A DNA stretch of 64,000 nucleotides from JANPCX01 sp031431125 (lineage in GTDB: Bacteria; Pseudomonadota; Gammaproteobacteria; Burkholderiales; Burkholderiaceae_C), in contig JANPCX010000019.1 of the NCBI GenBank assembly GCA_031431125.1, positions 15,540-79,539 of the forward strand. The letters are read 5' to 3'. Below the pieces are notes generated by a model, which was given only the letters and a program-made list of their open reading frames with translations, was not told the DNA's origin and searched no databases. Each line of letters starts with the position of its first letter. Within the stretch, counting starts at the first letter, position 1. The position numbers were made by a program, and so were the translations under genes. This document shows positions 8,901 to 16,334 of the stretch, piece by piece.

Positions 8901-11621
8901 GTGCAGGCCAGTGGTGGGCTCGTCAAACATGAAGAGCGTGCCGCGTTTGGCGAGCTGCTGTTTGCTGGCAGTCGACGCTTGCGCGGTTTCAGCCAGAAAC
9001 CCCGCCAGCTTCAAGCGCTGCGCTTCACCACCGCTCAAGGTGGGCACGGGTTGGCCGAGTTTCACATAGTCGAGCCCCACATCGACGATGGGCTGCAGCA
9101 CGCGCAAGACCTCGCGGTCTTGGGCGAAAAGCTGCACCGCTTCGCTGACGGTGAGCTCCAGCACATCGGCCACCGACAGGTCACGCAGGATGTCTCCTGG
9201 CAGCCGCCGATCAATCTTGACCTCCAGCAACTCAGGCCGAAACCGTTTGCCGTCGCAGTCAGGGCAACGCAAATACACGTCGGACAAAAACTGCATTTCG
9301 ACGTGCTCGAAGCCAGAGCCCCCGCAAGTGGGGCAGCGGCCATTGCCGGCGTTGAAGCTGAACATGCCAGCGCCATAACCACGTTCAATCGCCAGTGGGG
9401 CTTGCGCAAAAAGCTTGCGAATTTCATCAAACGCGCCGACATAACTGGCGGGGTTGGAGCGGGCGGTTTTGCCTATGGGCGATTGGTCGACAAAGACCGC
9501 ATCCGACAGCCAATCGGCGCCGAGCAAAGCCTCGTGCGCGCCGGGCGACTCGGTGGCTTTGCCGAAGTGGCGAAGCAAGGCCGGATGCAGCACGTCTTGC
9601 ATCAAGGTGCTTTTGCCTGAGCCGCTCACGCCGGTGACACAGACCAGGTGTTGCAGTGGAAATTCGACAGTGATGTTTTTCAGGTTGTGCTCGGTCGCGC
9701 CTTGAAGAATCAACTTCGGTGTGGCAGGCGTGACCAGCCGTTTGATGCCCATGCCCACCTGTTTGCGCGCGCCGAGGTAGGCGCCAGTCAGCGTGTCCGC
9801 TTGGCGGATGGCTTCGGGCGTGCCGTCGAAGACAATTTGCCCACCGCGTTCACCGGGCCCGGGGCCCATGTCGATCAGTCTGTCGGCCGCCAGCATCACC
9901 GCCGGGTCGTGCTCCACCACCACCAAGGTGTTGCCGGCATCACGCAGGCGGTGCATGGCCTCGACGATGCGGTTCATGTCGCGGGGGTGCAGGCCAATGC
10001 TGGGCTCGTCCAGAACAAAGAGCGTGTTCACCAGCGAGGTGCCCAATGCCGTGGTCAGGTTGATGCGCTGCACCTCGCCGCCACTCAAGGTGCGGCTTTG
10101 GCGGTCCAGCGTGAGGTAACCCAGGCCCACTTCGCAGAGGTAACGCAGCCGGGTGCGGATTTCATCGAGCAGCAGCTTGAGGGCGTCATCCAGCAAGGTG
10201 CTGGGAAGTTGCAGCGTTTCAAAAAACAAACGCATGCGGTCGATGGGGATCAACATCAAGTCGTGCACGGTGAGGCCGGGCAAGGCCTCCAGTTGGCCAC
10301 GTGACCATTGCACGCCTTTGGGCATGAAACGTTTCTCAGGTGGCAAGGCCTTGTCGGCGTCCACCTTGGTACCCAAACGCCACAGCAGCGCCTCGGTCTT
10401 GAGCCGCGCCCCACCGCACACACCACAAGGGTTGTAGCTGCGGTACTTGGACAAGAGCACGCGGATGTGCATCTTGTAGGCCTTGCTTTCCAGGTACTCA
10501 AAAAAGCGCTTCACGCCGTACCACTGTTTATTCCAGGCGTTGGCTTTTCCGGTCCAGTTGGGGTCGCCATCAATCACCCAGTGGCGCTGCGCTTCGGTCA
10601 GGTGCGACCACGGGGTGTCGCGGGGAATGCCCGCATCACCGGCATGGCGCATCAAGTCATCTTGGTTCTCGGCCCAGGCCGGGGTTTGCAGGGTTTTGAT
10701 GGCACCGGAGCGCAGGGTTTTTTTGGGGTCGGGAATGACGAGTCCGTAGTCGACGCCGATCACGCGGCCAAAACCACGGCAGGTTGCACAAGCACCCATG
10801 GGCGAGTTGAAAGAGAACAGCGCAGGCTGCGGGTCGCTGTAACGTTGGTCGCTGACGGGGCAATGCAGGCCGGTGGAGTATTTCCACAAGGCGTCTGCAC
10901 TGCCCTCGCCTTCAGGCGCCAGGACATTGACGCTGACACGACCACCACCACGCTTGAGCGCCGCCTCGATGGCTTCCATCACCCGCACTTTTTCTGCGCC
11001 CTGCACCCGAAAACGATCGGCCACCACGTCCAGCACCTGGCGCGGCCCGGTGGGCGAGGTGACCTCACGTTGTGCATGCACTTTGGTGTAACCGCTGGCC
11101 GAAAGCCACTGCGCAATTTCTTCGGGCGAGGTGGCCCCGGGCAACTCCACAGGGAAGGTGATGACCACACGCGGGTCGTGGGCCTTCGTGCGCTCCAGCA
11201 AGTCGGCATAAATCGTCTCTGGCGTGTCGTGGCGCACGCGCTGAGCAGTCTGGCTGTCAAACAAATCGGCCGCGCGGGCGAACAACAACTTCAAGTGGTC
11301 GTTCAGCTCCGTCATCGTGCCCACGGTGGAGCGCGAGGTGCGCACCGGGTTGGTTTGGTCTATCGCAATCGCCGGTGGCACACCATCCACCCTGTCGACC
11401 GCAGGTTTGTCCATGCGGTCCAGAAACTGCCGGGCGTAGGCGCTGAAGGTTTCCACATAACGCCGCTGCCCTTCGGCGTAGAGCGTGTCAAACACCAAAC
11501 TCGACTTGCCCGACCCGCTGGGCCCCGTCACCACCGTCATCTCCCCGGTGCGGATGTCCAGGTCGATGTTCTTCAAGTTGTGTTGACGGGCACCACGGAT
11601 GCGGATCAGGCCGGAGGTCAT
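5904..11621 (-). CDS. uvrA: Double-length (tandem fused) UvrA, excinuclease ABC subunit A
   Basis: Nucleotide excision repair ATPase that finds DNA damage and loads UvrB. At 1905 residues it is twice the usual length of about 950: two complete UvrA units are fused head to tail, roughly 1-985 and 1010-1905. Four P-loops are visible (GPSGSGKS 33-40, GVSGSGKS about 664, 1043 and 1584) with four LSGGE signatures near 512, 862, 1432 and 1783. Zinc-binding CxxC pairs occur in both halves. In the first half the first finger is broken (CPVS near 254 in place of CxxC, partner CATC at 278-281), while the second half has CPVC (1278) and CTTC (1302). Such forms are known in proteobacteria as 'dimeric' UvrA. 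A TfoX_C gene follows with an ATGA overlap. Confidence 0.93.
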   Translation of the reverse strand: MTSGLIRIRGARQHNLKNIDLDIRTGEMTVVTGPSGSGKSSLVFDTLYAEGQRRYVETFSAYARQFLDRMDKPAVDRVDGVPPAIAIDQTNPVRTSRSTVGTMTELNDHLKLLFARAADLFDSQTAQRVRHDTPETIYADLLERTKAHDPRVVITFPVELPGATSPEEIAQWLSASGYTKVHAQREVTSPTGPRQVLDVVADRFRVQGAEKVRVMEAIEAALKRGGGRVSVNVLAPEGEGSADALWKYSTGLHCPVSDQRYSDPQPALFSFNSPMGACATCRGFGRVIGVDYGLVIPDPKKTLRSGAIKTLQTPAWAENQDDLMRHAGDAGIPRDTPWSHLTEAQRHWVIDGDPNWTGKANAWNKQWYGVKRFFEYLESKAYKMHIRVLLSKYRSYNPCGVCGGARLKTEALLWRLGTKVDADKALPPEKRFMPKGVQWSRGQLEALPGLTVHDLMLIPIDRMRLFFETLQLPSTLLDDALKLLLDEIRTRLRYLCEVGLGYLTLDRQSRTLSGGEVQRINLTTALGTSLVNTLFVLDEPSIGLHPRDMNRIVEAMHRLRDAGNTLVVVEHDPAVMLAADRLIDMGPGPGERGGQIVFDGTPEAIRQADTLTGAYLGARKQVGMGIKRLVTPATPKLILQGATEHNLKNITVEFPLQHLVCVTGVSGSGKSTLMQDVLHPALLRHFGKATESPGAHEALLGADWLSDAVFVDQSPIGKTARSNPASYVGAFDEIRKLFAQAPLAIERGYGAGMFSFNAGNGRCPTCGGSGFEHVEMQFLSDVYLRCPDCDGKRFRPELLEVKIDRRLPGDILRDLSVADVLELTVSEAVQLFAQDREVLRVLQPIVDVGLDYVKLGQPVPTLSGGEAQRLKLAGFLAETAQASTASKQQLAKRGTLFMFDEPTTGLHFDDIAKLMRAFRKLLDAGHSIIVIEHNLDVVRAADWLIDLGPEGGDAGGQVMCVGTPEAVKRDPLSHTGRALADYDVAMGLGVAGAEEGVPLQHLIRQARVQREEDLSIRIVNAREHNLKSLNVSIPRDKFTVITGVSGSGKSTLAFDILFNEGQRRYLESLNAYARSLVQPAGRPEVDAVYGIPPTVAIEQRLSRGGRKSTVATTTEVWHFLRLLYVKLGLQHCVHDGAEVRPQSAESIAAQILRDFKGQHIGLLAPLVVNRKGLYTDLARWAKGRGHSHLRVDGEFIKTSPWPRLDRFKEHTLELPVGDLVVSASNEAELRALLAHALDAGKGVMHLLAPLDGLKGAMLTDAPTGQIGQVKVFSTKRACPVCGTSYPELDPRLFSYNSKHGWCTTCVGTGLALTREQRKVFDDSVRDDEQKGREQSFPSEEADAEGVLDAPCPDCHGTRLNPISRGVTFDGHSIAGVAQWPVGEAKKWVDSLRLTGRDLEISRDVVTEIQSRLAFLEEVGLGYLTLDRAAPTLSGGEAQRIRLAAQLGSNLQGVCYVLDEPTIGLHPRDNQILLNALQNLSDKGNTLVVVEHDEDTIRRAEHLIDIGPGAGVRGGRLVAQGSAADLSANAESVTGRVLAHPLKHPLFPRREVSADMPALHIVQASLHNLKQLNVRVPLKRLVAVTGVSGSGKSTLARDVLLANLLFINTTGAKRARETGAAPATWGGCQEVQGWQQIDRVLEVDQTPIGKTPRSCPATYIGFWDTIRKLFADTLESRARGYAPNRFSFNTGEGRCPDCEGQGMRTIEMSFLPDVKVPCGTCHGQRFNPETLAVTWRGKTIGDVLRMEIDEAVEFFGSMPAISYPLQLLKDVGLGYLTLGQPSPTLSGGEAQRIKLVTELTKVRDDVTRRGNKSPHTLYVLDEPTVGLHMADVDRLIQVLHRLVSGGHSVVVIEHDLDVIAEADWVIDLGPEGGVHGGHVVAECPPEALVKNAKSHTGAALRKVLER

Positions 11622-11746
11622 GGGAAGGGGTGTCCTTGAGGAGAGCGGGACATTTTAGAGACGCGGAGCGTGACCTCCCGGTGGGGTCGGGTTTTGGCCC
11701 GACTGCCATGGGGGCCATTGTTGCCGTGGGGTTGAGTTCCGTTTTT

Positions 11747-12302
11747 CGTTGCACTGCGTCGGGATATGCGCCCGACAGCGCACTCACTTTCTTTTGCTTC
11801 GCCAAAAGAAAGTAAGCAAAGAAAAGGCGACCCCGGTTCCTCGGCCCCGGGGTACCGGGGCTGCCTTGCGCTGCTCGCGGGAGGCGGGAAGCGCAGAACT
11901 CGCCCTTCGGGCTCAAACAACTGCGCTTCTTTTCCCGCCTCCCGCTGCGCTGCTCAGCTCGTCTCAAGGGCCCCGAAAAGCCAATACACCACGGCTCGCT
12001 GCGCATCGCAGCGGTGGTGTGCTGAGGAGCGAGGTTTGGCGAAGCCAAACGAGCCGTTCGCTGGCGTTTGCTCTTGGGGTCCCCGTTGGAGGCGTCGAGC
12101 AGCGCAGGGCAAGACGGATCAAGAAGTTCAGATGTCTGAGCCCGCAGGGCGAGTTTCTGAACTTCCCGTCTTGCACGAGCAGCGCAGAGCAGCCCCGAAG
12201 GGGCCGCCGGAATCGGGGTCACCTTTTCTTTGCTTACTTTCTTTTGGCGAAGCAAAAGAAAGTGAGTGCGCTGTCGGGCGCATATCCCGACGCGGTGCAA
12301 CG
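11747..12302. repeat. 556 bp near-palindromic intergenic repeat with 92 bp inverted ends
   Basis: The left arm 11747-11838 and right arm 12211-12302 are inverted copies with only a few differences. They share CGTTGCAC, GCGTCGGGATATGCGCCCG and the core ACTTTCTTTTGCTTCGCC followed by AAAAGAAAGTAAGCAAAG. The interior contains further inverted stretches rich in GCGCTGCTC. Both strands carry long open frames with near-identical N-termini starting CVGICARQRTHFLL / RVGICARQRTHFLL. These follow from the palindrome and I do not call them genes. A related element lies at 45336-45862. It occupies most of the 0.8 kb between uvrA and the intron. Confidence 0.8.
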
Positions 12303-12327
12303 CAACAAGACCCCATCAAACATCGCA

Positions 12328-14189
12328 ATCGGCATAGGGGGCAGCCATCATAGGCTGCACCCCTGCCACACCACCCGGCGTGCGGGTCCGCACCGGGCGG
12401 TTCGAGTGGTTGAGGTCATGACAGTCGGGGTAAGCCCAGTCGGTCAAAGTACGCCACCGTGAGCACTTTGTTCAACATCCCAGTGCTCCCGCGCCACCAG
12501 TGTCCGCAGTTGGCAGCCACCTGCGCGGCGACGTCCCTGCTCGCTCCCAGACGCCGCAACTGCGCAAATGCCGTCGTACCGCGTCGCCACTGCTTGAGAT
12601 GCATCGCCCGCAGTCGCCGCCTAAGCCACTCGTCCAGCTCGCGCCAGATCGTCTTGGCTTGCGACAGCCCAAAGTAGGCTTTCCATCCCAGCATGTAGCC
12701 TCGCAACCCGTCGATCACTTGCACCATGCTGCGCCCGCCCGAGCGCCGGGTCAGTTGCCTGATCCGCTGTTTGAACTTCTCCATGGGTTTGTCGGCCACT
12801 CGGCGCTTGATTTCGCCGCCTCGTGCCACCCACAAACTGAAGCCCAGAAACTTGCGCCCGAACGCGCTTTGCACCGCACTTTTGCTCTCGTTGATGCTCA
12901 AGTGCAGTTTGCCGTACAGGCTCTTGAGCAGCGCCATCACCCGCTGGCCCGCCGCTAGACTGCGAACGTAGACGTTGCAGTCGTCGGCGTACCTTGCGAA
13001 GCAGTGACCTCGCCGCTCCAGCTCTTTGTCCACTTCATCCAGCAGCACGTTGGCCAGCAGTGGTGACAGCGGCCCGCCTTGCGGTGTGCCTTGCCCTCGT
13101 TGCTGCACCACGCCTTCGTTCATGATGCCGCTGTTCAGATAGGCCCGTATCAGCCGGATCACTCCAGCCTCAGGAATGCTTTTCTTCAAGCGGCTGATGA
13201 GGATGTCGTGGTTCACGCGGTCGAAGAATTTCTCTAAGTCCACGTCCACCACCACACGCCGCCCGGATTGCACGTAGGCTTGTGCGGCCAAAACCGCGTC
13301 CTTTGCGCTTCGTCCAGGCCGAAAGCCGTGGCTGTGCTGGCTGAATTGGGGGTCCAGCAAGGGCTGCAACACTTGCAGCAGGGCTTGCTGGATCAGCCTG
13401 TCCGTGACGGTGGGTATGCCCAGCTCACGCTGGCTACCGTCCGGCTTGGGAATCATCACCCGTCGCACCGGGCTGGGCCGGTACGTCCCCGCCAACAGGC
13501 GGGAACGAATGTCGGGCCAGGCCACCACCAGGTGTTCTCGGGTCTGGTCGATGTCCAGTCCGTCCACCCCGGCCGCGCCTTTGTTGGCCCGCACTCGTTT
13601 GAACGCAAGTTGCAGGTTCTGCCTTGTCAACGCCGCTTGCAGCAGCGTTGACCCTGTGTCCTTGGTGCCTGGCCGCGGGCAGTTTGCTTCGTCGCTGGTC
13701 GGCGCACATGGGGCTTCACCCCACGCTTGACCGACCCGCCCCGCTGGTGCGGGCATCTGACGCCTGGCTCGCTGCATCGGCATGGTCATTGAACACTTCC
13801 ACTCGTTCGGCCCTTGGCTTTGGCCTCGACCTGGCTGAGCAGGTTTTGCCTGGGCTACTACGGCCTTTGCTGACTTCTCGCGCCGGTTTGACACCGTCGC
13901 CCTTTCAGGCACAAGGCGAGATCTCCCCAGGTAAGGGTCGCACTCCTTCGTCACACAACCGCCGCGTTTATGCCACCTGAGCCTTGACCAAAACAGCTTC
14001 GCGGTCTTTTGCCCGCTCGCCGTGCTCGGCAGCGCCTTGTACGCGGTTCTTGTCCATCGGCTCGTGACTTACGCTTCACGCTTCCTTCCCACACTCGGTC
14101 GCCCTCGTGCAGTTGCGCTTCGCTTCGTTCGCTTTGGTCAACTTACGACGGGACTTTCACCCGCAGGAGTGCGCCCATGCTGGGCGCAC
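12328..14189 (-). mobile_element. Group IIC intron with maturase ORF
   Basis: Retroelement of 1862 bp on the minus strand. The 5' end at 14189 reads GTGCGCCCAGC and forms the typical first hairpin with GCTGGGCGCAC-type pairing, followed by GGGTGAAAGTCCCG. The 3' end carries a domain V hairpin (GAACCGCCCGGTGCGG, then CCGCACGCCGGGTGGTGTGG) and a domain VI hairpin with the TATGATGG bulge region, ending ...GCCGAT at 12328. The maturase gene lies inside. The 5' boundary falls directly behind the T-run of a rho-independent terminator, the known target preference of class C introns. The RNA between 13790 and 14189 (domain I) has no other gene. Confidence 0.9.
12416..13789 (-). CDS. ltrA: Group II intron reverse transcriptase/maturase
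   Basis: Intron-encoded protein of about 457 residues for splicing and retrotransposition. Reverse transcriptase motifs are intact: IPTVTDRLIQQAL, HGFRPGRSAKDA, VVDVDLEKFFDRVNHD, GTPQGGPLSPLLAN and the catalytic FARYADD. The C-terminal group II maturase (X) domain follows, with RQLTRRSGG and GWKAYFG. There is no HNH endonuclease domain, as expected for group IIC. I chose ATG 13789, preceded by GGAAG at six bases; the frame stays open to 13954 but the added 55 residues are basic and lie in intron RNA structure. No frameshift is seen, so the element may be active. Confidence 0.92.
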   Translation of the reverse strand: MTMPMQRARRQMPAPAGRVGQAWGEAPCAPTSDEANCPRPGTKDTGSTLLQAALTRQNLQLAFKRVRANKGAAGVDGLDIDQTREHLVVAWPDIRSRLLAGTYRPSPVRRVMIPKPDGSQRELGIPTVTDRLIQQALLQVLQPLLDPQFSQHSHGFRPGRSAKDAVLAAQAYVQSGRRVVVDVDLEKFFDRVNHDILISRLKKSIPEAGVIRLIRAYLNSGIMNEGVVQQRGQGTPQGGPLSPLLANVLLDEVDKELERRGHCFARYADDCNVYVRSLAAGQRVMALLKSLYGKLHLSINESKSAVQSAFGRKFLGFSLWVARGGEIKRRVADKPMEKFKQRIRQLTRRSGGRSMVQVIDGLRGYMLGWKAYFGLSQAKTIWRELDEWLRRRLRAMHLKQWRRGTTAFAQLRRLGASRDVAAQVAANCGHWWRGSTGMLNKVLTVAYFDRLGLPRLS

Positions 14190-14190
14190 A

Positions 14191-14219
14191 AAGAAACAGC
14201 CCGCACAAAGCGGGCTGCA
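14191..14219 (-). terminator. Rho-independent terminator used as the intron target
   Basis: On the minus strand CAGCCCGC-TTTGT-GCGGGCTG is followed by TTTCTTT. It terminates the MHS transporter/small membrane protein transcript. The intron starts within two bases of the T-run. Confidence 0.85.
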
Positions 14220-14241
14220 TCAATCAAAAGAACCACCAGCG

Positions 14242-14403
14242 CTACGGTTTCGCAGCACTCGCAGCAGGGGCGGCAACAGGCACCGCGTTGGGGGCCTCGG
14301 TGCTGTGTTTTTCGCCGCCCATGTCCAGGCTCTCGCCGCCTTGCATCAGCACCCAAATGGCCAGTGCTGAAAAGAGAACAAAACCAACGATGATTTTCCA
14401 CAT
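14242..14403 (-). CDS. 53-residue single-pass membrane protein
   Basis: Small ORF starting MWKIIVGFVLFSALAIWVL, a clear transmembrane helix, then a Met/Gly stretch and an Ala/Pro-rich tail ending ASAAKP. Its ATG at 14403 follows AGGA by eight bases and lies 21 bp downstream of the MHS transporter stop; a strong terminator follows 22 bp after its stop. The position in the operon, the ribosome site and the clean membrane segment support a real gene despite its size. It may be an accessory subunit or regulator of the transporter, but that is inferred only from the neighbourhood. I recognise no family. Confidence 0.65.
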   Translation of the reverse strand: MWKIIVGFVLFSALAIWVLMQGGESLDMGGEKHSTEAPNAVPVAAPAASAAKP

Positions 14404-14424
14404 GGCGTGATCCTATGTAGCGAT

Positions 14425-16128
14425 TCAATCGCCCGCGTAAATGTCCACGTCTTTGGTTTCGCGCACGAAGAGCATGCCAATGACGAAGGTGGCGGCGGCG
14501 ATGATGATGGGATACCACAGGCCGTTGTAGATGTTGCCCGTCTGCGCCACGATGCCAAAGGCAATGGTGGGCAACAAACCACCAAACCAACCGTTGCCAA
14601 TGTGGTACGGCAAACTCATCGAGGTGTAGCGGATGCGGGTGGGGAACATTTCCACCAAGATGGCGGCGATGGGGCCATACACCATGGTCACGTAAATCAC
14701 CAGCAACGTCAGGATGGCCACCACCAAGGGTTTGTTGACCTTGGCAGGATCGGCTTTGGCAGGGTAACCCGCAGCTTTGGTGGCCTCGGCCACGCCTTTC
14801 TTGAAGGCGGCAATCTTGGCCTTGCTGTCGGCGTCAAAGGCGTTGCCATCGGGTGTCAGCGTCGCGTTGAAAGCCGCAATTTCTTTGTCGCCAATCTTGA
14901 TGCTGGCCACTGTGCCTGCGGGCGCTTTCACCACCTCGTAGTTAACCGCACCTTGCGCCAAGGTGCGCATGGCCAAGTCACACGAGCTGCGGAAGTCCAC
15001 CTCGCGGCCGATCGGGCTGCCTTGGAAGCTGCACTGGGATTTGTCCACCAGCACCGTGATCGGCACCTCACGTTGCGCTTTGGCCAAATCGGGGTTGGCC
15101 GCAGCGGTCAGCGCGTTGAAGAGCGGGAAGTAGGTGAGCGCAGCGATCAAACAGCCCGCCATGATGATGGGCTTGCGGCCAATCTTGTCCGACAAGGTGC
15201 CGAAGATCACAAAGAAGGGCGTGCCAATCAACAAAGAGATGGCGATCAAAATGTTGGCCGTGGCGCCGTCCACTTTCAGCGCTTGCGTCAAGAAGAAGAG
15301 CGCATAAAACTGGCCCGTGTACCAAACCACGGCCTGGCCCGCGGTCAAACCGACCAAGGCCAAGATCACGATCTTGAGGTTTTTCCACTCGCCGAAGGAC
15401 TCCGACAGAGGGGCCTTCGAGGTTTTTCCTTCTTCCTTCATTTTCTTGAAGGCAGGAGACTCGTTCATCGACAAGCGAATCCACACGCTCACCGCGAGCA
15501 ATGCAATCGACACGAGGAAGGGAATGCGCCAGCCCCAGTCGGCAAAGGCTTCTTCACCGATCAAGGTGCGGGTGCCCAAAATTACCATCAACGACAGAAA
15601 CAAACCCAGCGTGGCCGTGGTTTGTATCCAGGACGTGTAGGCCCCCCGTTTGCCGTGTGGCGCGTGTTCGGCCACGTAAGTGGCGGCACCGCCGTACTCA
15701 CCGCCCAGAGCCAAACCTTGCAGCATGCGCAAGACGATCAAGATGATGGGCGCCGCCACGCCGATGGACGCGTAACTCGGCAAGATGCCCACCACAAAGG
15801 TAGACATGCCCATCAGCAAAATGGTGACCAAAAAGGTGTACTTGCGACCAATCATGTCGCCCAAACGGCCAAACACCAAAGCGCCAAAAGGCCGCACGAT
15901 GAAACCAGCCGCAAACGCCAGCAAGGCAAAGATGAAAGCCGCACCCGCATCCAGCCCCGAGAAAAACTGCTTGGCGATGATGGCGGCGAGTGAGCCGTAC
16001 AGATAAAAGTCGTACCACTCAAACACCGTTCCGAGGCTGGAGGCGAAGATGACTTTCTTCTCCTCCTTCGTCATGGTGTGGGGGACGGGTTTCGCGCCGC
16101 CTCGCGTCGAGATCACTGTGGCTGTCAT
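14425..16128 (-). CDS. MHS-family MFS transporter with large extra loop
   Basis: Inner-membrane proton symporter of the metabolite:H+ symporter family (relatives carry alpha-ketoglutarate, citrate, proline/betaine), 567 residues. Family marks are FEWYDFYLYG near the first helix, GRLGDMIGRKYT, RMLQGLALGGEYGG and a second SDKIGRKP loop. Between the ninth and tenth helices, residues about 343-463, lies an extra hydrophilic domain of about 120 residues with two Cys (SQCSFQG, SSCDLA) that could form a disulphide outside the membrane. I chose ATG 16128 because CAGGAGAC precedes it; the frame is open to 16158. It lies downstream of a MatB-like ligase gene, which suggests malonate or another dicarboxylate as substrate, but this is inferred. 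Confidence 0.85.
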   Translation of the reverse strand: MTATVISTRGGAKPVPHTMTKEEKKVIFASSLGTVFEWYDFYLYGSLAAIIAKQFFSGLDAGAAFIFALLAFAAGFIVRPFGALVFGRLGDMIGRKYTFLVTILLMGMSTFVVGILPSYASIGVAAPIILIVLRMLQGLALGGEYGGAATYVAEHAPHGKRGAYTSWIQTTATLGLFLSLMVILGTRTLIGEEAFADWGWRIPFLVSIALLAVSVWIRLSMNESPAFKKMKEEGKTSKAPLSESFGEWKNLKIVILALVGLTAGQAVVWYTGQFYALFFLTQALKVDGATANILIAISLLIGTPFFVIFGTLSDKIGRKPIIMAGCLIAALTYFPLFNALTAAANPDLAKAQREVPITVLVDKSQCSFQGSPIGREVDFRSSCDLAMRTLAQGAVNYEVVKAPAGTVASIKIGDKEIAAFNATLTPDGNAFDADSKAKIAAFKKGVAEATKAAGYPAKADPAKVNKPLVVAILTLLVIYVTMVYGPIAAILVEMFPTRIRYTSMSLPYHIGNGWFGGLLPTIAFGIVAQTGNIYNGLWYPIIIAAATFVIGMLFVRETKDVDIYAGD

Positions 16129-16334
16129 GTTTGTCTCCTGTTGCGCTGCTGTTGTCAAAGCAGCCCCGCAGATCAGCAGGGCGTGGCAGGATGTTGAGAC
16201 ACCGCACTGACCTGGCTCTGACGCGAAACCAACAAGAGCTGACGCCTGGCTGACCGCAGGCTGACAAACACCGCGCTAACCCTTGGGTCTCGGCGGCATA
16301 TCAACAAGAAGGCGATCGAACCACGGCCACACGC

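Noticed and set aside
11749..12462. 237-residue open frame (and its mirror frames) in the palindromic element
   Set aside because: The same peptide start appears on both strands because the DNA is an inverted repeat; no domain, and such frames are a known annotation artefact.
14407..15993. 528-residue plus-strand frame opposite the MHS transporter
   Set aside because: His/Gln/Arg-rich shadow of a membrane protein gene; the opposite strand has clear family motifs.
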